Shown piece by piece: positions 1-6,908 of a DNA stretch of 10,386 nucleotides. How positions within the stretch are numbered: the first letter of the stretch is position 1; every line of letters starts with the position of its first letter. Location of the stretch: the NCBI GenBank assembly GCA_937915285.1, contig CALDNG010000177.1:1-10386 (forward strand), in the 5' to 3' direction. A program made the position numbers and the translations under genes. Below the pieces are notes generated by a model. It had not been told where the DNA came from. It did no database searches and worked only from the letters and a program-made list of their open reading frames with translations. Source of the DNA: an uncultured Desulfomonile sp. Its GTDB lineage: Bacteria > Desulfobacterota > Desulfomonilia > Desulfomonilales > Desulfomonilaceae.

Positions 1-106
1 AGCTATTCTTCTTCAAACAACGAAAGAATTTACCGCTTCTTTTCATTTTTGGATCACAAAATCTTGACCAGGCCCTCCAACTGTAGTAATGTTTATCTAA
101 TATTAA

Positions 107-120
107 TTACTATATAGTAA
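107..120. promoter_or_regulatory. 14-bp perfect palindrome upstream of rubrerythrin (candidate operator)
   Basis: TTACTATATAGTAA equals its own reverse complement. It lies 99 bases before the rubrerythrin start in an AT-rich leader and contains a -10-like TATAGT (113-118), for which I see no good -35 partner. A dimeric repressor responding to oxygen, peroxide or iron would fit the gene downstream. The site does not match the usual PerR or Fur box closely enough to name the regulator. Confidence 0.4.
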
Positions 121-177
121 CATCGGCGAGCATGGAATTTGTCACTATTATACGATATTTGAGGTTCGAAGCTTCAA

Positions 178-189
178 TAAAGATCTTTA
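178..189. promoter_or_regulatory. 12-bp perfect palindrome close to the rubrerythrin start
   Basis: TAAAGATCTTTA is a perfect palindrome ending 30 bases before the start codon. It has no loop, so it is more likely a protein-binding site than an RNA hairpin. It differs in sequence from the palindrome at 107-120, so the two are not copies of one operator. Short AT-rich palindromes also occur by chance. Confidence 0.25.
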
Positions 190-219
190 GTCGAAGTATC
201 AACTGTAAAGGAGGACATG

Positions 220-741
220 ATGAGCAAGACAGAGGAGAACATCAAGGCTGCATTTGCCGGTGAGTCTCAAGCACGCAACAAGTATACCTTTTTCGCGGAA
301 ATCGCCCGAAAGGAAGGCTATCACTATATCGCAAAAATATTTGAGGAGACGGCATTCAATGAAATGCAGCACGCCAGAGATCATCTCTTGATGCTCAACG
401 GCCTGGGTGACACTACTGCCAATCTTAAAGAGGCTATAGGTGGTGAGCACTACGAGACCGTTGATATGTATCCTGGTTTTGCAAAAGATGCTGAAGAGGA
501 AGGACAATCTGAAGCAGCCATACTATTCAAACAGATTGGAAAAATAGAAGCCCATCACAGGGAAAGATATAAAAGACTACTGGCGTTGGTAGAGAACGGC
601 AGCGTATTCAAGAGAGATCAGCCGATAAAATGGAAATGCAGCGTATGCGGTTACACTATGGAAGGTACCGAGCCTCCTCCGAAGTGCCCAGCTTGCAAGA
701 ATTCCAGGGAATACTATGAACCGGCTAGTTTGGACCTCTGA
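220..741 (+). CDS. rbr: Rubrerythrin (non-haem diiron peroxidase)
   Basis: This cytoplasmic enzyme reduces hydrogen peroxide to water in anaerobes, using electrons passed from a rubredoxin. The 173-residue product has the standard two-domain plan. The N-terminal ferritin-like four-helix domain (about 1-130) has candidate diiron ligands at E15, E48/H51 (ExxH) and E110/H113 (second ExxH). The C-terminal rubredoxin-like domain has its [Fe(Cys)4] site at C140/C143 and C156/C159. Length is normal and no expected residue is missing. Two ATGs lie in tandem at 217 and 220. I choose 220 because AAAGGAGG (207-214) then sits 5 bases away instead of 2, and MSKTEEN is a typical rubrerythrin N-terminus. 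The next gene encodes a rubredoxin fusion 83 bases downstream, which suggests shared redox wiring. Palindromes upstream suggest control by a repressor. Confidence 0.97.
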   Translation: MSKTEENIKAAFAGESQARNKYTFFAEIARKEGYHYIAKIFEETAFNEMQHARDHLLMLNGLGDTTANLKEAIGGEHYETVDMYPGFAKDAEEEGQSEAAILFKQIGKIEAHHRERYKRLLALVENGSVFKRDQPIKWKCSVCGYTMEGTEPPPKCPACKNSREYYEPASLDL

Positions 742-763
742 TATTGCCAAAAATTGAGAACTG

Positions 764-800
764 GACATCAGGTTAGCAGGCTTATTGTGAACCTGATGTC
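764..800 (+). promoter_or_regulatory. Perfect 11-bp hairpin between rubrerythrin and the rubredoxin fusion gene
   Basis: GACATCAGGTT (764-774) and AACCTGATGTC (790-800) are exact reverse complements enclosing a 15-base loop. No T-run follows, so it is not a standard intrinsic terminator. It may be an mRNA-stabilising or processing element that sets the relative amounts of the two products, or an operator for the second gene. Confidence 0.6.
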
Positions 801-824
801 TCTGGAATTACCGGGAGGAGCGTC

Positions 825-2231
825 ATGGCTGTTTACATGTGCGTGGTCTGCGATACTACCTACGATGAGGAGGCGCAAGGATTGGCGTGGTCTGACCTGC
901 CAGGTGACTGGGTATGTCCGGTCTGCGAATCGGGACTTTCTCACTATCGGCTTGTTCGAGACTCATCCAGCACTCCGTCCAGGCGCTCTACACCTTCCAC
1001 CGTCAATACCTCACATGATTCAGGAGATGCCAGGATTTCTGATGCAGAGCAGTACATGCTTGACATTCATCAGATGGCTGAGACAGGCCAATCGATCATA
1101 GAGCCCATGGGAACCCGTCTCAAAACCGTTTCGTGGGACGAGATTCTAATCAAGGGAGCCCAACTGGCTAAATTCCCCCTGAGCCATCACGAACCTGTAA
1201 ACACAACAACCATTATTGGTCCGAGGGCTGAACACCCTTTAATTATTGAGACCCCTATCTACATTACGCACATGTCTTTTGGCTCACTGTCAAAAGAGGC
1301 CAAGATTGCCCTTGCCAGAGGTAGCTCTGATGCTAGAACCGCCATGGCTTCGGGTGAAGGTGGAATTCTGTCTGAATCACTGGAGTCCTCCTACAAATAT
1401 ATCTTTGAATATGTGCCAAACAGATATAGCGTTACTTCAGAAAATCTTAAGCGTGTTGACGCGATAGAAATAAAAATCGGCCAATCCGCTAAACCTGGCA
1501 TGGGTGGACTATTGCCGGGCCTAAAGGTTACTCCGGAGATAGCACGAATCAGGGGCAAGAGTCCCGGGATGGACATTATTAGCCCTGCCCGTTTCGAAGA
1601 TATAACCTGTCCGGAGGATCTGGAAGAAATGGTGCAGTTCCTGAGAAGCGAATCAGGAGGTAGGCCAATTGGCATCAAACTTGCCGCAGGAGACATTGAG
1701 GGAGACCTAAAGTTTGCCCTGAAGGCAGGACCTGATTTTGTGACAATTGACGGAAGAGCCGGCGGGACCGGCGCAGCGCCAAAATTTGTCAAATCCTCTG
1801 CTTCAGTTCCTACCGTCTTTGCTTTGAGCCGTGCCAGAAGGTTTATGGATTCAGTTGGGGCCAGAGATGTCTCACTGATAATCACCGGTGGACTTCGAGT
1901 ATCTTCCGATTTTTTCAAGGCGCTTGCGCTTGGGGCCGATGCCGTGGCCATAGGCTCGTCTGCGCTCATGGCATTAGGTTGCAAGCAATACAGAATATGT
2001 AATACCGGCAAGTGTCCAATGGGAATAACAACTCAGGATCCCTTACTAAGATCACGACTCGACGTGAACCAGGCTTCCCGTAGGGTCACCAACTTTCTGA
2101 ATGTTTCAACTGAAGAGTTGAGAGAATTTGCCCGCATGACCGGCGCCAACGACCTTCACAAGCTAAGCGTGTCTGACCTTTGCTCGGCAAATTCGGAAAT
2201 CACAAATCATACCCCGATTGAACACGTGTAG
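825..2231 (+). CDS. Rubredoxin-glutamate synthase FMN-domain fusion protein
   Basis: The 468-residue protein joins an N-terminal mini-rubredoxin to the FMN-binding alpha/beta-barrel of glutamate synthase. The rubredoxin part (about 1-45) has C6/C9 and C31/C34; its spacer is shorter than in free rubredoxins. The barrel (about 85-450) shows the family landmarks: GEGG at 177-180, an ISPARFEDI stretch, DGRAGGTG from residue 309, ITGGLR, and the [3Fe-4S] cysteines C386, C392 and C397 (C-x5-C-x4-C). The N-terminal glutaminase domain of bacterial GltB is absent, so the protein cannot release ammonia from glutamine itself. It may use ammonia or a partner subunit, or catalyse a related amino-transfer or oxidoreduction. 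The fused rubredoxin suggests electrons arrive, or leave towards rubrerythrin, through this iron site. GGGAGG at 813-818, 6 bases before the ATG, supports the start. Family is certain; reaction is not. Confidence 0.9.
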   Translation: MAVYMCVVCDTTYDEEAQGLAWSDLPGDWVCPVCESGLSHYRLVRDSSSTPSRRSTPSTVNTSHDSGDARISDAEQYMLDIHQMAETGQSIIEPMGTRLKTVSWDEILIKGAQLAKFPLSHHEPVNTTTIIGPRAEHPLIIETPIYITHMSFGSLSKEAKIALARGSSDARTAMASGEGGILSESLESSYKYIFEYVPNRYSVTSENLKRVDAIEIKIGQSAKPGMGGLLPGLKVTPEIARIRGKSPGMDIISPARFEDITCPEDLEEMVQFLRSESGGRPIGIKLAAGDIEGDLKFALKAGPDFVTIDGRAGGTGAAPKFVKSSASVPTVFALSRARRFMDSVGARDVSLIITGGLRVSSDFFKALALGADAVAIGSSALMALGCKQYRICNTGKCPMGITTQDPLLRSRLDVNQASRRVTNFLNVSTEELREFARMTGANDLHKLSVSDLCSANSEITNHTPIEHV

Positions 2232-2256
2232 CCCCGATTGATCGCCGTTGAAAAGT

Positions 2257-2280
2257 CATGTATTTGTAATCAGATACATG
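2257..2280. terminator. 10-bp hairpin just after the rubredoxin fusion gene
   Basis: CATGTATTTG and CAGATACATG pair over ten positions (one G-U) around a TAAT loop, 25 bases after the stop codon. The position suits a transcript end, but no T-run follows on the + strand. It could be a Rho-dependent or 3'-protecting structure rather than an intrinsic terminator. Confidence 0.35.
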
Positions 2281-2561
2281 CTCACCTCGCGAAAATGATG
2301 GCTCGCTGTCAGAAGTTCTGCGTTCTTTCGAATCATTAATTCAGGATGAGAGATTGAATCAACTTGGCAGAAACCGGTTCTTTTTGTTGTCTGTTTTAGT
2401 TTAGCCGGCAATAAAAGGAATTTGTCTGGAAATGCGCTGCCACAGCGTGCTATGATTTGACGCGCATAGAATTGACTGTAAGCGTGATCAGGCCTGGACA
2501 TTGTTTCGGCATCAAGTGAATCGGTAATGACTCTCTGATCGATAAATTGTTTACTAACATC

Positions 2562-2610
2562 GGTTCAAAGCTGGAAGCATTCGGCTTTAGGGCTCTGAAA
2601 GGTTCAAAGC
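2562..2610. repeat. Two copies of GGTTCAAAGC, 39 bp apart
   Basis: The ten bases occur exactly at 2562-2571 and again at 2601-2610, upstream of the first cluster gene. Between them AAAGC (2567-2571) and GCTTT (2584-2588) can pair. Two equal sites at this distance could be paired activator-binding sites, though a chance match cannot be ruled out. Confidence 0.4.
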
Positions 2611-2677
2611 GTGTTTGTTCGGAGTGGACGAGAAGAAACTACAGCGACTGACTAAAAAAGGCTCTATCTTACGATCG

Positions 2678-2702
2678 TTAACACTTTCTCACTAAAGATA
2701 AT
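2678..2702 (+). promoter_or_regulatory. Weak sigma-70-like promoter candidate for the cluster
   Basis: GATAAT at 2697-2702 matches five of six bases of a -10 box and would give a leader of about 50 bases. The nearest good -35 match, TTAACA at 2678-2683, leaves a spacer of only 13 bases. The site would therefore need an activator, or is not the real promoter. Confidence 0.2.
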
Positions 2703-2758
2703 TCAGGCTTACCCCGACTCATGAGTTTCCAACTGATTTGTTTGAGGAGGGCCTCTTC

Positions 2759-3760
2759 ATGAAACGCCGCATCTTACATTTCCTGGTTTACTGTTTTTGC
2801 CTGCTTGGATTCCTGGTGTTTTTTAGCATTGCCTTGGCTGCAGAGAGTTATGGGGAAGCCCCGACCCGTGATGAAAAGTGCTTAAAGGCCAGAGCCTTCT
2901 ATCAAGAGGGAACCTCTTTTCTGAATTACCAAGACCGGCGTAATGCCTTCCAGAAAGCCGTCGAGTTTTGCCCGGATTATGCCGAGGCCCATAACAATCT
3001 GGCTGATGCTCTTGAGAACCTGGGCCTTGAGAAAAAGGCGATCTTTACGAAGCAATCCCAGGATGAGGGGGACCAATTACTGGATTTGGCCGAGAAACAT
3101 TACAAGCGTGCCATTCAGATCAAGCCAGACCTTTTGGCTTCCAGACTTGGTCTTGCGGTGGTAAGTATTGCTCAGGGACGAATTCCTATAGCCATAAAGA
3201 ATTATGAAGAAGCACTGAAAATAAGTCCAGGATATCCATTTCTAAGAGAACGCGTTGAACTCCTCAAAAAGATAGATTCTTCGGGAGACGAAAAACTCAG
3301 AACCTCAAGAAGAATTGTCGCTGACATCAAGAGCCAGCAGAGCGCCCAGAATTTGAACACAATGGGTTTTGAGGATTCCGTGATACGTGACATTCAGAAC
3401 AGGCCCCGTCAATCGTTCAACAACATTCTCTTCCAGCCATGGTCATCCGTAATTGATGCGGGAGATCCAATCCTTCAGCTCAATGAAATTGGCAAAGCGC
3501 TAACCTCAGAGGAAATGCGTTCATTCAAATTCGTCATCGAAGGCCATGCCAACAATGTTGGTGAATATGATCGCAACATGCGCTTATCAAATGACAGGGC
3601 CAACGCTGTCCGGGATTATCTGATGAACAAGTTCGGGGTAGACTCAAGCAGAATCATTATTCAGGGGTTCGGATTCTCCAAGCCCAAACATCTGCCAGAC
3701 ACAGATGTAAGGAACAGACGAGTCGAAATCGTGTTTGTCAATGAAGCTTCCGGACGGTGA
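2759..3760 (+). CDS. Exported TPR-OmpA domain protein
   Basis: The 333-residue product starts with a signal peptide (basic MKRR, hydrophobic core, likely cleavage after A27) and should be periplasmic or outer-membrane associated. Residues about 41-160 form tetratricopeptide-like helices, including a clear repeat with YKRAIQIKPD and another with YEEALKISPG. Residues about 222-330 form an OmpA C-terminal domain ending in NRRVEIV. This fold normally grips peptidoglycan with an Asp and an Arg fifteen residues apart. Here the Arg is kept (R280) but the Asp position is N265, so binding may be weak or altered. GAGGAGG at 2744-2750, 8 bases from the ATG at 2759, fixes the start; a TTG at 2738 in the same frame lies before this ribosome site and is rejected. 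As first gene of the cluster it may supply a scaffold for the exported peptidases. TPRs point to protein-protein contacts. Confidence 0.88.
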   Translation: MKRRILHFLVYCFCLLGFLVFFSIALAAESYGEAPTRDEKCLKARAFYQEGTSFLNYQDRRNAFQKAVEFCPDYAEAHNNLADALENLGLEKKAIFTKQSQDEGDQLLDLAEKHYKRAIQIKPDLLASRLGLAVVSIAQGRIPIAIKNYEEALKISPGYPFLRERVELLKKIDSSGDEKLRTSRRIVADIKSQQSAQNLNTMGFEDSVIRDIQNRPRQSFNNILFQPWSSVIDAGDPILQLNEIGKALTSEEMRSFKFVIEGHANNVGEYDRNMRLSNDRANAVRDYLMNKFGVDSSRIIIQGFGFSKPKHLPDTDVRNRRVEIVFVNEASGR

Positions 3761-3875
3761 GTTTGAGGCATCCCTTGACCTTACATACAGTACCGGAAGT
3801 TTTAGTGATTGATATCTTACATTCTTGCGCGTGAAATGTTTCGCTACGGGATCGGCGAACAAGAGGTATTTGAAA

Positions 3876-5330
3876 ATGAAAAAACTTCTCAGTCGCTTGA
3901 GGCAAAAATCTTATGTTCTCTGGATTTTTGTGATGCTCTTGATCCTCATCACCTTCTTTGAACAGGAAGCATTTTCAACTCCTGAAGCGAGGACCAAGGG
4001 CGACCTGTACGCCGTCATTGTAGGGGTAAGCAAATATAGGGATCCGAATATACCTCCATTAACATTATCTGACAAAGACGCCAGTGACCTCTACAGTTTC
4101 ATCAATGAGAGAAAGTCGATATTCAGGAAAGCCAATCTTTATCTATTCCTTAATGAGAATGCCACGCGGGCTAATGTCTCAAAGGCTTTAAGAGACGATC
4201 TGAAGCCTGCCGGAAAAGATGACATCGTATTGATTTATTTGTCCGGCCACGGAGCAGCGGACCCGACGAGGCCTGATGAATATTATTTCATAACCTACGA
4301 CACACAGATCGACAACCTCTATGGGACTGCTCTCTGGATGAACCAAAATGCGCTTTTCAGGGGTATTGACTCGGATAAGGTGCTCCTCATTTCAGACGCT
4401 TGTCACTCTGGTGGATTCAATCCCGGACTCGAGAAAACCCTGGCCAAGGAGGCAGACACATTCTTTTCGGTCTTCAGGAACCTGAGGGGGAGAATCGGAA
4501 TCTCTTCGAGCCGCTCTGATGAAAAGTCCTATGAATTGCCCAAATTTGGAAACAGCATATTCACTCACTTCCTGTTAAAGGCCCTGCGTGGGGAGGCATC
4601 TAAAGGATCAGCCGACGGATCAATAACCGCCAAACAACTCTACGACTATGTTTACGACAAAACCAGGCATGAAACCAAGGGTCATCAGAATCCACAGATT
4701 TTCAGTCCAAAGGGTATGGCCGAAGACACCACCATTTTCAGGACACCTAAATTCAAAGATCCACTGCGTATAAGGGTCAGTTTTGTCTCAAAAGATGATT
4801 CAGAGAAGGAAGCGCCCCTCACTAATGAGTCAGTCCTCCGATCCGGTGACCGGATCGGTATAACCTTTCAACCAGATTCTGATTGCTTTGTTTACATATT
4901 CTGGTGGGATTCCCTAGGTCAGGTTGGCAGATTATTTCCGAATCCTCAATTGACCGAAGGAAGTGGAGAGGCGAGGTCCGGCCATACCTACTGGTTGCCT
5001 TCAAAACAGGGCAAATGCTGGTATGTATTAGATAACAATCCAGGGATTGAGACCATCTACTTTGTAGCCAGCAGGCAGCGCAACACAAGAATAGAAGGCC
5101 TGTATGACGAACTCAGGAAATTGAGCCAGTCCGCCAGACCAGGGCAGGCCACCAAACAGATTAGTGAGGAGCTTGAACGTCAGTTCAACCTTATGGGGAT
5201 GGCCGACTACGTAGTTCCTGATAAGACCCCTCGAGTTTCCGACGAGCTGCTGTCCGCAATGGAGAGCCAGATTAAAGTTGTCGGCGCAGATGCCTTGTAC
5301 TCGGTTCAATTCAAACATATTCCGAAATAA
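3876..5330 (+). CDS. Exported caspase-like peptidase (C14 fold) with C-terminal DUF4384
   Basis: A predicted cysteine endopeptidase of 484 residues. A basic N-terminus and hydrophobic segment (about 13-28) form a signal peptide, possibly cut at AFS-TP near 34, or a membrane anchor, so the catalytic part lies outside the cytoplasm. The caspase domain runs from about 42 to 285, beginning YAVIVGVSKY. The dyad is H125 in YLSGHG and C176 in DACHSGG, both in intact motifs, so activity is expected. A C-terminal DUF4384 module (about 320-400) has the core DSDCF (C337) and RLFPNP but lacks the DIGTSG loop of the other copies, making it the most divergent in the window. A charged helical tail ends the protein. 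I use the ATG at 3876 with GAGG at 3863-3866; an in-frame TTG at 3825 would put about 17 polar residues before the signal. Likely cleavage after basic residues, as in metacaspases, is inference. Confidence 0.9.
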   Translation: MKKLLSRLRQKSYVLWIFVMLLILITFFEQEAFSTPEARTKGDLYAVIVGVSKYRDPNIPPLTLSDKDASDLYSFINERKSIFRKANLYLFLNENATRANVSKALRDDLKPAGKDDIVLIYLSGHGAADPTRPDEYYFITYDTQIDNLYGTALWMNQNALFRGIDSDKVLLISDACHSGGFNPGLEKTLAKEADTFFSVFRNLRGRIGISSSRSDEKSYELPKFGNSIFTHFLLKALRGEASKGSADGSITAKQLYDYVYDKTRHETKGHQNPQIFSPKGMAEDTTIFRTPKFKDPLRIRVSFVSKDDSEKEAPLTNESVLRSGDRIGITFQPDSDCFVYIFWWDSLGQVGRLFPNPQLTEGSGEARSGHTYWLPSKQGKCWYVLDNNPGIETIYFVASRQRNTRIEGLYDELRKLSQSARPGQATKQISEELERQFNLMGMADYVVPDKTPRVSDELLSAMESQIKVVGADALYSVQFKHIPK

Positions 5331-5437
5331 CAAGAACTTTTTTTTGTAAGGAAATGGTGTGTTTTTCGAATACTAACAGAAAGGGCGTTCAGGACACCGT
5401 CCAGGAAGGATGGTTCCAGATCAGGAGGCGTTGGATC

Positions 5438-6889
5438 ATGGGTTCAACAAGACTAATCGCCTTTATTGGTTTGCTGGCTTTATGCTTGGCCCCTTGCTCT
5501 GTTTGTTCCCAGGGGGCGGAGTTAGGAGTAGCCAAGGACTGGAAGGATATATATGTCCTTCCAACAAACCCAAACCCTCAGAACAACATAAGGGTGACCC
5601 TGACTGCTGACAAGACGGTAGCCAAGCCAGGAGACGATCTGACCTTGACCTTCTCTGCAGACAGGGAATGCTATTTGACTCTGATGGACCTGGGGACATC
5701 CGGTCGAATAGTCAGGCTCTGGCCAAATGATTACTCTGGAAGAGATAATCGCATAGAAGCGAATGTGAAGCGAAGCTTTCCAGGCCCCGGGGACAATTTC
5801 AGATTCAGAATCGGAGGGCCTGACGGAGTTGAAAGGCTGATTGCTTATGCCACCTCCGAGAAAGGCAGGATTTTATCGGAGCAGGAATTTCAGCAACTCC
5901 AGAATACTGGATTCCAGCAATACATTGGTGGCGCCAAAGACCTTGCGTTCCAATTTCAGAAGGCTGCGGATGCTCTGACTTCAAATATCAATTGGGGAAC
6001 GGCTCAAGTGAACGTGACCATCGGTTCGGGCTCTACACCGGGGACAGACACCACTTCCACGGGTAAACTCTTCCTGATGGCTGTCGGAGCGGATACGGGC
6101 GGCCTGGCTTTCTGCAAACATGATGTTCAAAGGATCTCTGACGTACTGAGGATGAAAAGTGGTCTACAGGAATCAAACACTCGATTGCTTTTGGGGGCCG
6201 ATGCTTCTTATCAGGGGTTCAATTCAGGGATTCAATGGCTAGCCGCTTCCACACAACCGGAAGACACGGTAATGATTTATTTCAGCGGTCACGGAAGCTC
6301 GGTCAAAGACAGACCCCCAATTGATGAGGAGGACGGCAAGGACGAACTGATCGTTCTGTACCCTGGAGTGCAGAAAGGCATGAGCACTGAAGCAATGATC
6401 CGGCAAAAAATTCTGTTGGTTGATGATGAAATCAATGTGCTCATGAAAAAGATTCCTGCGAGAAGAAAGATTCTTGTCGTCGATTCATGCCACAGCGGAA
6501 CTATCAGCAAGGAATTGGGGCAGGAAGTAGGCGACCTGGTTTCGAGGTATCAACCGCTAGTTGACCCTGACACTGGCGAGGAAGACTGGAATCTTGGCCA
6601 AAAGGCGGTCCCACCCAACTACGGAAATGACAATGAAGGTTTGCTCTCCGCATGCCTGGATAACGAATCCTCCTATGAGAGTAAAAGTCTTCAGGGCGGT
6701 ATCTTTACCTGTTATCTGATCGAGGCGATAAAAGAGGGGAGTTCCGATCTGGAGAGCGCTTTCATGAAGGCAAAGGCTAATGTGGCGCAATATACCAGGC
6801 AGAACAGTAAACCCGGAAAACAAATGAACCAGACCCCCTCACTGACTGACCCACATGGCTTGGCAAAGACTTTCAAGTTTATTAGATGA
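5438..6889 (+). CDS. Exported DUF4384-caspase protein, reversed domain order
   Basis: The 483-residue product has a signal peptide (about 1-24), then a DUF4384 module (about 50-145, core RECYL with C78, DLGTSG and RLWPND). A linker rich in Gln, Thr and Ser follows, then a caspase-fold peptidase domain (about 208-483). The His-Cys dyad is H285 in YFSGHG and C351 in VVDSCHSG. The distance from His to Cys is 66 residues against 51 in the upstream peptidase, owing to an insertion with an acidic loop, DEEDGKDE, which resembles the metal-binding acidic stretches of some metacaspases; calcium dependence is only a guess. The start is the ATG at 5438 with AGGAGG at 5423-5428; an upstream in-frame ATG at 5354 has an AAGGA only 1 base away and would add 28 non-signal residues. 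The next gene begins 19 bases after the stop, so the two are co-transcribed. Confidence 0.9.
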   Translation: MGSTRLIAFIGLLALCLAPCSVCSQGAELGVAKDWKDIYVLPTNPNPQNNIRVTLTADKTVAKPGDDLTLTFSADRECYLTLMDLGTSGRIVRLWPNDYSGRDNRIEANVKRSFPGPGDNFRFRIGGPDGVERLIAYATSEKGRILSEQEFQQLQNTGFQQYIGGAKDLAFQFQKAADALTSNINWGTAQVNVTIGSGSTPGTDTTSTGKLFLMAVGADTGGLAFCKHDVQRISDVLRMKSGLQESNTRLLLGADASYQGFNSGIQWLAASTQPEDTVMIYFSGHGSSVKDRPPIDEEDGKDELIVLYPGVQKGMSTEAMIRQKILLVDDEINVLMKKIPARRKILVVDSCHSGTISKELGQEVGDLVSRYQPLVDPDTGEEDWNLGQKAVPPNYGNDNEGLLSACLDNESSYESKSLQGGIFTCYLIEAIKEGSSDLESAFMKAKANVAQYTRQNSKPGKQMNQTPSLTDPHGLAKTFKFIR

Positions 6890-6908
6890 TGAGAAAGGAG
6901 CAAATAAA

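Larger units (their letters stand above)
2232..2758. other. 527-base noncoding region between the redox unit and the caspase/DUF4384 cluster
   Basis: I find no convincing gene here on either strand. It holds the hairpin at 2257-2280, a small GC-rich stem near 2434-2449 (GCGCTG/CAGCGT with a 3-base loop), the 10-bp direct repeat at 2562-2571 and 2601-2610, and a weak promoter candidate near 2678-2702. The long spacer marks a boundary between transcription units, and the cluster promoter most likely lies in its second half. Confidence 0.6.

Noticed and set aside
754..1101. 115-codon plus-strand frame overlapping the rubredoxin fusion gene
   Set aside because: It is a shadow of the real frame, which has clear rubredoxin and glutamate synthase motifs and a good ribosome site.
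1391..2011. Long 206-codon minus-strand frame within the glutamate synthase domain
   Set aside because: Antisense shadow of a well-conserved coding region; no motif and no ribosome site of its own.
2256..2501. 81-codon open frame on the minus strand in the 527-base spacer
   Set aside because: No ribosome site before its ATG, no recognisable motif, and its end runs through the hairpin at 2257-2280.
3780..3822. CTTACAT repeated twice, 36 bp apart, before the first caspase gene
   Set aside because: Seven bases is too short to be meaningful, and no promoter boxes are placed consistently with it.
3825..3875. Upstream TTG start for the first caspase gene
   Set aside because: It would put about 17 polar residues before a normal signal peptide, while the ATG at 3876 has GAGG 9 bases upstream.
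5338..5345. Run of eight T after the first caspase gene as a terminator
   Set aside because: No stable hairpin precedes it, so it is unlikely to stop transcription.
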